Shown here piece by piece: positions 40,423-48,811 of a stretch of 64,000 bases of DNA. This DNA comes from Pigmentiphaga kullae (GTDB taxonomy: Bacteria > Pseudomonadota > Gammaproteobacteria > Burkholderiales > Burkholderiaceae_B): NCBI RefSeq assembly GCF_004216695.1, contig NZ_SGXC01000004.1:124001-188000 (forward strand). Direction: 5' to 3'. A program made the translations under genes and the position numbers. Position 1 is the first letter of the stretch. The number at the start of each line of letters is the position of its first letter. Under the pieces are notes generated by a model. It was not told the origin of the DNA and made no database searches. It worked only from the letters and a program-made list of their open reading frames with translations.

Positions 40423-41655
40423 CTAGCGGGACAGCGAGGCCAGGTCGTAGCCCGCCACGCGCTTGTAGCCGTTGGAAATGGCGGCCAGTTCCTCCTGGCT
40501 GATGACGTCGTCGATGTGCCGGAAGGGGCGGTCGCCCGTGCGTTCGTAGACCTCCTTCAGGATGGCGTCGGGCGGCGTCTTGCGGTTGGTCAGCACGATG
40601 TTCGTCGTCGCCGGACGGCGTTCGGTCTCATAACGGTCCAGCGCGGCCGGCACGTCCGGTTCCGCGGCCAGCGCGGCGGCCAGGGCGCGCGCGTCCAGGA
40701 TGGCCTGGCCCGCGCCGTTCGAGCCGCGCGGGACCATGGGATGCGCCGCGTCGCCCAGCAGGGTGACCCGGCCCTGCGTCCACCAGGGCAGCGGGTCCTG
40801 GTCCACCATGGGAAATTCCAACAGGGTGTCCGCGGCCCGGATCATCGCCGGCACGTCCAGCCAGTCGAAGCGCCAGTCCTCGAAGACGCCGATGAAGTCC
40901 TCGAGCCGTCCGCGCCGATTCCAGTCGCGGCGTTCGTAGCGGGGCGTCGTCACCTCGGCCACCCAGTTGATCAGTTGCAGCCCGTCGGCGTCGAGCGCGT
41001 TGCGGATCGGGTAGATGACCATCTTGCCCGGCGTCAGCCAGCCGCCGCGGACATAGGTGGCGCCGTCGAAATAGGGCTTCCAGCGGGTAACGCCGCGCCA
41101 CATGTTGACGCCGGAATAGACCGGTTCGCCTTCGCCGGGATGCAGTTGCTTGCGGATCACCGAGTGCAGGCCGTCGCAGGCGATCAGCGCATCGGCCGTG
41201 CGGGGCGCGAGAGGGTTGTCCGCGGGATCGACGAACGAGGCGGTGACGCCGTCCGGCGTCTGCGTGAAGCCGGTGCAGCGATGGCCCGCGACGATGCGGT
41301 CCGCACCCAGGCGCTCGCGGCAGGCCTCCAGCAGGATCATTTGCAGGTCGCCGCGGTGGACCTGGAACTGCGGCCACTCGTAGCCCGCCTGCCGGCCGGT
41401 CGACTCGGAATAGACGTGCTGTCCGAAGCGGTTGAAGAAGGTGGTGGTCGTGGTGGTGACGGCCACTCGCGCCAGCGCCTCGTTCAGGCCGAGCTCGCCC
41501 AGGACCCGGGTCGAGTGCGGCAGCAGGCTCACGCCCACGCCCAGCGCCTGGATTGCCGGCGCCGCCTCGAACACCCGGGCGGCGATGCCCACCTTCTGCA
41601 GCGACAGCGCCAGGGTCAGGCCGCCTATGCCGCCGCCCACGATCATGACTTCCAT
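40423..41655 (-). CDS. FAD-dependent monooxygenase (salicylate hydroxylase-like)
   Basis: 410-residue class A flavoprotein monooxygenase. FAD loop MIVGGGIGGLTLALSL (4-19), middle DG motif ALIACDGLHSVIRKQL, and GDAAHPMVPRGSNGAGQAILD for the ribityl/pyrophosphate. GAGGAG stands 7 bases before ATG 41655. Acts on an aromatic or related ring with NAD(P)H and oxygen; substrate unknown. Directly follows a Bug receptor gene, and the LysR gene is divergent from the pair. Confidence 0.87.
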   Translation of the reverse strand: MEVMIVGGGIGGLTLALSLQKVGIAARVFEAAPAIQALGVGVSLLPHSTRVLGELGLNEALARVAVTTTTTTFFNRFGQHVYSESTGRQAGYEWPQFQVHRGDLQMILLEACRERLGADRIVAGHRCTGFTQTPDGVTASFVDPADNPLAPRTADALIACDGLHSVIRKQLHPGEGEPVYSGVNMWRGVTRWKPYFDGATYVRGGWLTPGKMVIYPIRNALDADGLQLINWVAEVTTPRYERRDWNRRGRLEDFIGVFEDWRFDWLDVPAMIRAADTLLEFPMVDQDPLPWWTQGRVTLLGDAAHPMVPRGSNGAGQAILDARALAAALAAEPDVPAALDRYETERRPATTNIVLTNRKTPPDAILKEVYERTGDRPFRHIDDVISQEELAAISNGYKRVAGYDLASLSR

Positions 41656-41687
41656 GAAGACTCCTCTTGGTGTTGGGATATTCGTTG

Positions 41688-42674
41688 CTATTGGGATGAA
41701 AGACCGGCCTGCCGGATGACGCCGGCCCAGCGCCGGAGGTCGTCGCGCGTCAGCCGCGCCAGGTCGTCCGGCGTGCCGCCGCTGGGCTGCAGCCCCTGCA
41801 TGGACAGGCTCTTGAGCACGTCCGGCATCTTCAGGATCCGCGCGACCTCGGCGTTCACCTTGCCGACGATGGCTGGCGGCGTGCCGGCGGGCAGGTAGAG
41901 GCCGTACCACATGTCGACGTCGACGTCGGCGATGCCCGAGGCCTCGGCCAGCGACGGGATGTCGGGCGTCACGGCGGTGCGCCGCGTGCCGCCGGCGGCC
42001 AGCATCTGCATCTTGCCGGCGCGGGCGAATTGCAGCGCCTGGTGGACGGGCACGAAGGCCAGGTCCACCTGGCCCGACAGCACGTCGTTGACCAGACCGC
42101 CCGAGCCCTTGTAGGGCACGTGGACCACGTCGATGCCGGCGCGCTGCTTGACCAGCTCCATGGCCAGGTGATGCGGCGTGCCGGTACCGGGCGACCCGTA
42201 GTTGAGCTTGTGCGGCTGCTTCCTGGCCAGTTCGATCAACTGGGGCACCGACTTGGCGGGGAAGTCCGGGCGGGTCACCAGCGCGAGGCTGCCGATGGCG
42301 ATGGGCATCACCGGCGCGAAGTCCTTCACTGGATCGAAGGTGACGCCCTGCATGAAGCTCGGCGTCATGATGATGGTGTTGGCCGTCATCAGGTAGGTGT
42401 AGCCGTCGGGCGCGGCCCGCGCGGCCAGGTCGGTGCCGATGTTGCCGCTGGCGCCGGGGCGGTTTTCCACCACCGCGGCGTATTGCCAGGTCTCAGACAG
42501 TTTCTGGCCGATGGTCCGGCCCAGCACGTCGATGCCGCCGCCGGCCGAGAAGGGCACGATGATGCGGATGGGGCGCGTGGGATAGGGCTCGTCCGCGTGG
42601 GCCGCGCAGGCGGCCAGCGCCAGCAGCCAGGCACTACAGAACGAGCGACGGGAGATGCAGCGACGGGTGGGCAT
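41688..42674 (-). CDS. Tripartite tricarboxylate (Bug-family) substrate-binding protein
   Basis: 328 residues. The signal peptide begins MPTRRCISRRSFC, with a twin-arginine-like RRSFC, and runs into a hydrophobic stretch ending AAHA. Then YPTRPIRIIVPFSAGGGID, the Bug ligand loop, and VPYKGSGGLVNDVLSGQVDL. GAGAGG precedes ATG 42674. Heads a two-gene operon with the monooxygenase; likely receptor for that enzyme's substrate or precursor. Confidence 0.9.
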   Translation of the reverse strand: MPTRRCISRRSFCSAWLLALAACAAHADEPYPTRPIRIIVPFSAGGGIDVLGRTIGQKLSETWQYAAVVENRPGASGNIGTDLAARAAPDGYTYLMTANTIIMTPSFMQGVTFDPVKDFAPVMPIAIGSLALVTRPDFPAKSVPQLIELARKQPHKLNYGSPGTGTPHHLAMELVKQRAGIDVVHVPYKGSGGLVNDVLSGQVDLAFVPVHQALQFARAGKMQMLAAGGTRRTAVTPDIPSLAEASGIADVDVDMWYGLYLPAGTPPAIVGKVNAEVARILKMPDVLKSLSMQGLQPSGGTPDDLARLTRDDLRRWAGVIRQAGLSSQ

Positions 42675-42733
42675 ATCGACCTCTCTGGTGGGACAGGAAC
42701 GATCGCCATTCAATACGAGCTTTATACGCGCGT

Positions 42734-42755
42734 GAAATATGAATAAAGTATGAAT
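42734..42755. promoter_or_regulatory. Direct-repeat regulatory site in the LysR divergent region
   Basis: Two direct TATGAAT heptamers separated by four bases lie between the Bug receptor gene and the LysR gene, in an AT-rich patch. This is the expected location for LysR autoregulation and activation of the divergent operon. Confidence 0.4.
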
Positions 42756-42784
42756 TGATCAGATATCTGCATCAATGCACCGAG

Positions 42785-43690
42785 ATGAACATTTCCCACC
42801 GCCAGCTCAAGGCCTTCCTGCTGCTGGCCCAGCAGCGGAATTTTTCCCGAGCGGCCGAACAACTGCACATCGCCCAGTCGGGCCTGAGCCTGATGATCCG
42901 GGAGCTGGAAGGGCAGCTGGGTTTTCGCCTGTTCGACCGCACCACGCGGCAGGTCACGCTGACGCAGTTCGGCGCCGAGTTCCGCGCCGTGGCCGAGCAG
43001 AACGTCAGGCGGATCGAAGAGATCGTCGAGCAGGTGGGGCGGTCGGCGCAGCGCGCCAATACCACGCTGTCGGTCGGCGCGCCGCCGCTGACCTGCTCCT
43101 ACCTGCTGCCCCCGGTCGTGGCGGCCTTCGAGCAGCGTCATCCGGGCGTGCGGTTGACCATCGTGGACACCGACCTGCCTTCGGTGTCCAGCATGGTGCG
43201 CGCGGGGCACCTGGACGTCGGGCTGGGCATGTTCATCAAGGCGGCGCCGGGCCTGCTGCGCCAGCCGCTGTTCCATTTTTCGCTGGTGGCGGCCAGCGCC
43301 GCGCCACGGTTCCAACTGGCGCGGTCGCCCCGCTCGTGGAGCGCGCTGGCGGGCGAGCCCTTCATCAACCTGCCTTTCGACAATCCCCTGCAGCAGTTGA
43401 TCGACAAGAACCTGGCCCTGGTCGGCCATGAGGCGCCGCCGCGCTTCGTGGTCAATTTCATCGAAACCCAGATCGGCCTGGCCGAGGCCGGGCGCGGCAT
43501 CGCCATCCTGCCGTCGACCGCCGTCCCCGCCTGCCGGGGGCGCGGCATCCGGCTCGAGCCGCTGGGCTCGCCCTTGGTCGAGCTGGAGTTCTACGAGTTG
43601 CGCGACCGGGGGCGCAAGCTGCCGCCGTGCGCCGACGATTTCTGCGACCTCTTGAAGCGTTCCATTCCCCGCGCGGTGCGGGGCGGGTAG
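42785..43690 (+). CDS. LysR-type transcriptional regulator
   Basis: 301 residues. N-terminal winged HTH with LKAFLLLAQQRNFSRAAEQL (9-28) and IAQSGLSLMIRELE. The effector domain has a Rossmann-like pair of lobes. I start at ATG 42785 (MNISHRQLK, the usual LysR opening); a TTG at 42755 would add 10 residues. It is divergent from the Bug receptor-monooxygenase operon and probably its regulator. Confidence 0.9.
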   Translation: MNISHRQLKAFLLLAQQRNFSRAAEQLHIAQSGLSLMIRELEGQLGFRLFDRTTRQVTLTQFGAEFRAVAEQNVRRIEEIVEQVGRSAQRANTTLSVGAPPLTCSYLLPPVVAAFEQRHPGVRLTIVDTDLPSVSSMVRAGHLDVGLGMFIKAAPGLLRQPLFHFSLVAASAAPRFQLARSPRSWSALAGEPFINLPFDNPLQQLIDKNLALVGHEAPPRFVVNFIETQIGLAEAGRGIAILPSTAVPACRGRGIRLEPLGSPLVELEFYELRDRGRKLPPCADDFCDLLKRSIPRAVRGG

Positions 43691-43699
43691 GGCGCTTCC

Positions 43700-43740
43700 C
43701 GAAAAAGAAAAACCCGGGCCGTTTCCGGTCCGGGTTTTTT
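43700..43740. terminator. Bidirectional terminator between LysR and porin
   Basis: AACCCGGGCC / GGTCCGGGTT hairpin flanked by an A-rich stretch on the left and six T on the right, so it can end transcripts from both sides. A further perfect 10-bp GCGGGAGCGC/GCGCTCCCGC hairpin without T-run lies at 43772-43794 just after the porin stop. Confidence 0.82.
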
Positions 43741-43801
43741 CCAGCGCACGCCCAGGGGGTTCTGGGCGCTTGCGGGAGCGCGAGGCGCTCCCGCCGCCGA
43801 C

Positions 43802-44827
43802 TTAGAACATGTGACGCAGGCCGACGCCGAACTGGCGGGTGGTCTTGTCGCCGGTCGTGACGGCGCTGCCGTAGTGACCAACGTTGTCCATGTTGCTGAA
43901 GAAGGCGTAGGCGTTGGTACGACGCGACAGCGGGTAGGTGTAGCCGACGCTGAAGCCTTCGATGTCCCAGTCCTTGGCCTTCTGGTACGAACCGAACAGC
44001 GAGCCGGTGCCGACGGGAGCCGACGCGCCGACCATGTACGACAGGGTCTTCTTGGCGAAGCGGCCGTTCCAGCCCGGGATGTCGCCAACGTTGACCGCGA
44101 CGTTGCGCTGGTCGGCGACGGCGGCATGCAGCTTGACCACGCCGAAGTCATAGGTACCGCCCAACTGGGTCGAACGGCCGACGTTGCCGCCGGTCGAGGG
44201 CTCGACCTGGTCGTAGGTCAGGGCGACTTCGATGGGGCCGTTGGCGTAGCGCAGGCCCGAGGTGATGGCGCGGTTGTTGGTGCCGGCGACCGGGGTTTCG
44301 TTGGTCGAACGGTTGAAGCTGTAGCCGATGGCGCCTTGCAGGCCGTTCCAGGTCGGCGTGAAGTACATCACGCTGTTGCTGTTGCGGACCTGGTTGGCGG
44401 CGATGAAGGTCGAGCCCATGCCGGCCTGGCGGAAGGTCGTGCCGAACGGATCGATGTTGGTGAAGAATTGCGAGCCCAGGATGAACTGGCGGCCCAGGCG
44501 GATCTCACCCAGCGTGTTGGACGACAGGCCCACCCACGATTGGCGGTTGAACAGACCCGACTGCGACGAGGTGCCGTCGTCGGCGTTGATGCCGGCTTCC
44601 AGCAGGAAGTTGGCCTTCAGGCCGTTGCCCAGGTCTTCCGAGCCGCGCAGGCCGAAGCGGGATTCGCTCTGCAGGCCGCTGTCCAGCGCGTTGCGGGCCT
44701 TCGTGCCTTCGGTCTTGGAATACAGGTAGCCCATATCCATGATGCCGTACAGGGTGACCGAGCTTTGCGCGTGCGCGGTACCAGCCATGCCAGCCAGAAC
44801 GGCGGCAGCGATCAGGGTCTTTTTCAT
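43802..44827 (-). CDS. OmpC-type general porin
   Basis: 341-residue 16-strand porin. Signal peptide MKKTLIAAAVLAGMAGTAHA, then the conserved first strand SSVTLYGIMDMGY, FGLRGSEDLGNGLKANF, and the terminal phenylalanine (FGVGLRHMF) needed for outer-membrane insertion. GGAG is 8 bases before ATG 44827. Paralogue of the next gene upstream, about 340 bases apart. Confidence 0.93.
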   Translation of the reverse strand: MKKTLIAAAVLAGMAGTAHAQSSVTLYGIMDMGYLYSKTEGTKARNALDSGLQSESRFGLRGSEDLGNGLKANFLLEAGINADDGTSSQSGLFNRQSWVGLSSNTLGEIRLGRQFILGSQFFTNIDPFGTTFRQAGMGSTFIAANQVRNSNSVMYFTPTWNGLQGAIGYSFNRSTNETPVAGTNNRAITSGLRYANGPIEVALTYDQVEPSTGGNVGRSTQLGGTYDFGVVKLHAAVADQRNVAVNVGDIPGWNGRFAKKTLSYMVGASAPVGTGSLFGSYQKAKDWDIEGFSVGYTYPLSRRTNAYAFFSNMDNVGHYGSAVTTGDKTTRQFGVGLRHMF

Positions 44828-45063
44828 TCGTACATCTCCATGATTGATCTGGCTGTCGCGGCACTCGGGGGGTGCGAGGCGCCGGATGGAATGCGCGGAT
44901 CCATCGTCGGGTATCCGTTTGCCGCGGGAAAACCAGTGCTTCCTGGTAGGAAGTTGGTCATATTGCAGCAAAGAATGCGGGTTACTACCAAGTGTGGAGG
45001 CTAATGAGGGCCGGGTTTTTACTTATTCTTACGGCTTTCGTTGTTTTTCCGCAAAAATCCAAC

Positions 45064-45097
45064 GAAAAAGCCCGTCTTCGGCCGGGCCGAAGACGGG
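45064..45097 (-). terminator. Intrinsic terminator between the two porin genes
   Basis: A 12-bp stem, CCCGTCTTCGGC paired with GCCGAAGACGGG, three-base loop. On the minus strand it is followed by CTTTTTCG. It lies about 70 bases beyond the stop of the upstream porin (45169). Confidence 0.8.
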
Positions 45098-45168
45098 AAA
45101 ACACTCACTGCTGAAGTAAGCACTTCGATACATAAGCCGGGATGCCTCCCGGCCCAGGGGGAACAGGC

Positions 45169-46212
45169 TTAGAACTTGTGCTGCAGGCCGATGGCGATTT
45201 CGCGCTTGTCGCCCAGGGCCTTGTTGTCCGCGCGGACGATCACGTCGGTGTACTGGTTGAACAGCGCGTAGATCGTGGTGCGCTTGGACAGCGTGTAGTT
45301 GTAGCCGATGGCGTAGCCGTTGATGGACTTGTCGGCGCGGCCGGCGTTGATGTTGGCGTTGTCGTTGCGCTGGTAGGTGGCGAACACCGAATGCGCGCCG
45401 AACGGCACGGTCACGCCCAGCAGGTACGAGTTTTCCTTCTCGGCGCTCGACTTGTAGCCCGAGTTCTGCAGGCGGCCGTAGCCGGCGTGCAGCTTGGCCA
45501 TGCCGAAGTCGTAGGTGGCGCCCAGCTGGATGTTCTTCAGGTCGGAACCGCCCACGCCCGAACCCGGGGCCTGGTCGGCGGCGTTCTTCTGTTCGTAGGT
45601 CAGGACGGCCAGCAGGGGGCCGTTCTGGTAGCGCAGACCCAGCGAGTAGACCGAGTTGTCGGCGTCGTTGCCGGCGGTTTCGCTGGCGTTGGCGTTGAAG
45701 CTGTAGCCGGCGCCGACCTGGAAGCCGCTGAACTTGGGCGACAGGTAGAACGCGCTGTTGCTGACGCGGTCATCCACGCCGTTCACGTTGAAGACGGTCT
45801 TGCTCTGGGCTTGCGAGTAGGCGTTGCCGAAGGGGTTGATGGCGCCGCGGAACCAGTTGAAGCCCAGGGTATCCTGGCGGCCCAGGCGGACCTCGCCGAA
45901 GTTGCCCGACACGCCCACCCATGCGGCGCGGTCGAACAGCTGGCCGCTGGCGCTCTGGATGCCGGTGTCGGCCTTGAAGCCGCTTTCCAGCTGGAAGTTG
46001 GCCTTCAGGCCGTTGCCCAGGTCTTCCACACCACGCAGGCCGAAGCGCGAGCTGCCGGCGATGCCGCTTTCCAGCCCGTTGACGGCGGATTGGCCGTCCT
46101 GCTTGCTGTTCATGAATCCCATGTCGACGATACCGTACAGCGTCACGCTCTGGGCTTGCGCGGTGCCGACGAAGCCAGCCAGCAGCGCGGCGGCGATGAG
46201 GGTCTTTTTCAA
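45169..46212 (-). CDS. OmpC-type porin, TTG start
   Basis: 347 residues. The mature protein starts QSVTLYGIVDMGF and has FGLRGVEDLGNGLKANF and the terminal phenylalanine (LQHKF). The signal sequence KKTLIAAALLAGFVGTAQA follows a TTG codon at 46210-46212; TGGAG stands 7 bases before it, at the same relative place as before the ATG of the paralogue. No ATG exists nearby. A weak start codon may be a way to keep expression below the other porin. Confidence 0.9.
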   Translation of the reverse strand: MKKTLIAAALLAGFVGTAQAQSVTLYGIVDMGFMNSKQDGQSAVNGLESGIAGSSRFGLRGVEDLGNGLKANFQLESGFKADTGIQSASGQLFDRAAWVGVSGNFGEVRLGRQDTLGFNWFRGAINPFGNAYSQAQSKTVFNVNGVDDRVSNSAFYLSPKFSGFQVGAGYSFNANASETAGNDADNSVYSLGLRYQNGPLLAVLTYEQKNAADQAPGSGVGGSDLKNIQLGATYDFGMAKLHAGYGRLQNSGYKSSAEKENSYLLGVTVPFGAHSVFATYQRNDNANINAGRADKSINGYAIGYNYTLSKRTTIYALFNQYTDVIVRADNKALGDKREIAIGLQHKF

Positions 46213-46414
46213 TTGAGAACTCCAGATGGATTTGTGATGGGGCACGAGGATGTTGCTCAGGTGCTCGGACGAGAGGATGACGATCCAACATGAGGCGAAA
46301 ATGACAGCGGGGTTGCGTCGCGCCGGACGTTGTTCAAGAACAACGGATCGGCGATTGCCTATACTGGAATCTGTTCGTGTCGCAGTCCGGCCGTGTCCGG
46401 ACCGGAGGTCGCAA

Positions 46415-47101
46415 ATGTCGGGAACCGCATCCTTTCGCCGTATTTCCCTGCTGGATCGGGTGTTATCCGAGGCGGATCGCGCCGTGCGCGTGCTGACGGG
46501 CTCGGTATCGGCGCAGCGTGCGAATCCGGCGGGCCGCCTGTCCGCGGCCGCCGACGGCTCGGCCGAAGAGGCCGCCGGCACCGAATTGACGGAGTCCGAG
46601 CGCAAGCACGCCGCCGGCCTGATGCGGGTCAATCACGTGGGGGAAGTCTGCGCCCAGGCCCTGTACCGGGGGCAGGCGCTGGTCTGCGACAAGCCGGATA
46701 CGCGCCAGGTGTTCCTGGACGCGGCGGCCGAGGAGACCGATCACCTGGCCTGGCTGGACGACCGCCTGCGCGAACTGCGTTCGCACTCCAGCCTGTTGAA
46801 CCCGCTCTGGTATGCGGGGGCTTTCGGGCTGGGCATGCTGGCGGGCAAGGCGGGCGAGGCCTGGAACCTGGGGTTCATGGCGGAAACCGAGCGGCAGGTG
46901 GAGCGCCACCTGGACGGACACCTGGGCACGCTGCCGGCCAATGATGCGCGCTCGCGCGCCATCGTCGAACGCATGGCCGCCGACGAGCGCCAGCACCGGG
47001 TGACGGCGGAGCAGCGGGGCGGCGTCGAGCTGCCCGCGCCGGTGCGGGCGGCGATGCGGTGCGGGTCCAAGGTCATGACCTCCACCGCCTATTACCTCTG
47101 A
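46415..47101 (+). CDS. coq7: Ubiquinone hydroxylase Coq7-like
   Basis: 228 residues. Di-iron carboxylate protein that hydroxylates 2-octaprenyl-3-methyl-6-methoxy-benzoquinol in ubiquinone synthesis (replacing UbiF). Two helices with ligand pattern: E in LMRVNHVGEVCAQALYRGQ, EETDH near residue 108, then E and DERQH in the C-terminal part. GGAGG is 7 bases before ATG 46415. Works downstream of IspB in the same pathway. Confidence 0.9.
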   Translation: MSGTASFRRISLLDRVLSEADRAVRVLTGSVSAQRANPAGRLSAAADGSAEEAAGTELTESERKHAAGLMRVNHVGEVCAQALYRGQALVCDKPDTRQVFLDAAAEETDHLAWLDDRLRELRSHSSLLNPLWYAGAFGLGMLAGKAGEAWNLGFMAETERQVERHLDGHLGTLPANDARSRAIVERMAADERQHRVTAEQRGGVELPAPVRAAMRCGSKVMTSTAYYL

Positions 47102-47107
47102 GCCGCG

Positions 47108-47533
47108 TCAGTCGGCTTCGACGATCTCCACCGACCAGGTCAGTTGCGCGGTTTTTTCCAGCATGGCCGAGGCCGAGCAATACTTTTCGTGGGAAAGCTG
47201 CACCGCCCGTTCCACTGCGGCGGACGGAAGGTTCTTGCCCGTGACCGTGAAGGCGAAATGGATCTTGGTGAAGACCTTGGGATCCGTGTCTGCCCGCTCG
47301 GCCTTGAGCGCCACCGTGCAGCCGCGCACGGCGTGGCGGCCGCGCTTCAGGATGAGGACGACGTCGTAGGCCGTGCAGCCGCCGGTGCCGGCCAGCACCA
47401 GTTCCATCGGCCGGGGCGCGAGATTGTTGCCTCCGCCGTCCGGGGCGCCGTCCATGACCGCGACGTGCCCGCTGCCCGTCTGGGCAGTAAACAGCATGCC
47501 CTGGGGGCCGCCCCAGCTTACGATGCATTCCAT
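47108..47533 (-). CDS. OsmC-family protein (YhfA-like)
   Basis: 141 residues. OsmC/Ohr fold with the glycine-rich GGGNNLAPRPMELVLAG loop and a cysteine in GTGGCTAYD; a second cysteine in KYCSASAML. These are the two positions of the peroxidatic pair in Ohr/OsmC. GAGGA precedes ATG 47533. Faces coq7 convergently with only 6 bases between. Confidence 0.85.
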   Translation of the reverse strand: MECIVSWGGPQGMLFTAQTGSGHVAVMDGAPDGGGNNLAPRPMELVLAGTGGCTAYDVVLILKRGRHAVRGCTVALKAERADTDPKVFTKIHFAFTVTGKNLPSAAVERAVQLSHEKYCSASAMLEKTAQLTWSVEIVEAD

Positions 47534-47811
47534 GATATTCCTCGTGCTGCGATAGAAAGTTGGCGAATCAGCACGATGATAGCGGGTGGGAGGCGGGTTT
47601 CGCGGTGCTTGCATGGTCTGATGATGCTGCGATGCAGCGAAAACTGCGACAAATGGTCGCGCCCCCCGGTCAAGCCGCCCGCAGTCCCGATTTTTCGTCG
47701 ATGACGTTGCGGAGCGATGGGATGGTTTGTAAGTAAGTCATTGATCGGAAAGGAATTTTTTGTCCGCAGCCGCATCGGTTTTTGTACGTAGGCAACAACC
47801 CTAGGAGGTTC

Positions 47812-47840
47812 TTGCATCGCACAAAACATCTCTCTATAAT
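47812..47840 (+). promoter_or_regulatory. Promoter of anti-SD sRNA 1
   Basis: -35 TTGCAT (47812-47817), 17-bp spacer, perfect -10 TATAAT (47835-47840). The same geometry is repeated before the second sRNA. Confidence 0.85.
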
Positions 47841-47846
47841 TGACCC

Positions 47847-47989
47847 AACGGATGACGCTTTGTATGTCGACACGGCCCAGGGCCCCTCGGCATCGTCGGA
47901 TAGCCCCGCAAAGCTCATTCACCGGTGTCTCCTCCACCCTCCTCCTTTGGTGGATTAGCCCGAAGCCGCAAGGCTTCGGGCTTTTTTTT
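47847..47989 (+). ncRNA. Anti-Shine-Dalgarno small RNA, copy 1
   Basis: About 143 nt from the predicted start to the T-run of a terminator with an 11-bp stem and GCAA tetraloop (AGCCCGAAGCC / GGCTTCGGGCT). The 3' half holds GTCTCCTCC and CCCTCCTCCTTT; the second is in a loop closed by CCACC/GGTGG, so CCUCCUU, the 16S anti-SD core, is exposed. A CACCGGTG palindrome precedes. There is no credible ORF. Similar RNAs are the Betaproteobacteria toxic small RNA described by Rfam and the cuckoo (CcsR) RNAs with CCUCCUCC loops; family assignment is by recall. The gap 47534-47811 to its left shows nothing else. Confidence 0.82.
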
Positions 47990-48188
47990 GCCCGCTCCTT
48001 GTTGCTGTGCGGCAAAACAAGCGGAAAAAGCCGAGCGAGGATAGGGTCGAGTCTGACCGTTTGGCCGGAAAAGAGAAGGAAAAGAAGAGCAGGGCGACGC
48101 TAAATTAGGATTTAATCTATTGATATAAAAGGAATTTTTGCCTGTTGAAATTTGAAACCGTATTGTGGTGAGCAGGCAAAAAAACTTC

Positions 48189-48217
48189 TTGCAACGCACA
48201 AACCGCTTCCCTATAAT
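48189..48217 (+). promoter_or_regulatory. Promoter of anti-SD sRNA 2
   Basis: -35 TTGCAA (48189-48194), 17-bp spacer and perfect -10 TATAAT (48212-48217). Bases between the boxes differ from copy 1, while the boxes are conserved. Confidence 0.85.
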
Positions 48218-48223
48218 GGGTTC

Positions 48224-48366
48224 AACGGATGTCGCTTTGTATGTCGACACGGCCTCGGGCCTCTCGGCATCGTCGGATAGCCCCGCAAAGCCCATCCACC
48301 GGTGTCTCCTCCACCCTCCTCCTTTGGTGGATTAGCCCGAAGCCGCAAGGCTTCGGGCTTTTTTTT
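48224..48366 (+). ncRNA. Anti-Shine-Dalgarno small RNA, copy 2
   Basis: Same 143-nt layout as copy 1: near-identical 5' part with TTTGTATGTCGACACGGC and CTCGGCATCGTCGGATAGCC, identical GTGTCTCCTCCACCCTCCTC core and identical terminator stem with GCAA loop. Differences fall mainly in the first 10 bases and in a few unpaired positions. The copies are separated by about 230 AT-rich bases carrying no ORF of note. Confidence 0.82.
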
Positions 48367-48379
48367 GCCTCGGCCAGGA

Positions 48380-48811
48380 TCAGCGCATCATCGTGCCGCC
48401 GCCCGTTGAGCCGCCATAGCCGCCCCCGGTCGAGCCGGCGCCACCCTGCATCAGCGCGCCATAGCGCTGCATCAGGGCGGGGTCCTGCTGGACGGCCGCG
48501 TTGATGGCGTTGAATTCCCGCACGGTCAGGCCTTCGCTCCAGACCGCCTGGGCCTTGCGGCCGTTGGCTTCGTCGAAGGTGGCGTTGGTGGGCTCGCCCG
48601 TCGGCGTGCTGGAGGCGGCCGCTCCGGTGGCCGGCGAGATGGCGTTCACCTTCCTGGCCGCGTTGGCGAAGCGCTGCAGCTGGTCGTCGGTGACCGATTG
48701 CGGCGACATCGCCGAAGCCTGCTGGGTGGGCATGTCGCGCTGGGGAGCCGCGCAGGCGGCCAGTCCCGCGGCCACGGCACCGGCGGCCAGCATCGTCTTG
48801 ATCGTTTTCAT
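48380..48811 (-). CDS. DUF4168-like lipoprotein
   Basis: 143 residues. Basic start MKTIKTMLAAGAVAAGLAAC with lipobox LAAC, then a short helical region (VTDDQLQRFANAARKVNAIS) reminiscent of DUF4168 and a second helical part (EGLTVREFNAINAAVQQDP), ending in a Gly-rich tail. GGAG lies 9 bases before ATG 48811; an ATG at 48826 is less likely. Function unknown; periplasmic and lipid-anchored. Confidence 0.72.
   Translation of the reverse strand: MKTIKTMLAAGAVAAGLAACAAPQRDMPTQQASAMSPQSVTDDQLQRFANAARKVNAISPATGAAASSTPTGEPTNATFDEANGRKAQAVWSEGLTVREFNAINAAVQQDPALMQRYGALMQGGAGSTGGGYGGSTGGGTMMR

Noticed and set aside
44505-44864. Minus-strand frame overlapping the porin start
   Set aside because: Shadow of the porin gene, no family features.
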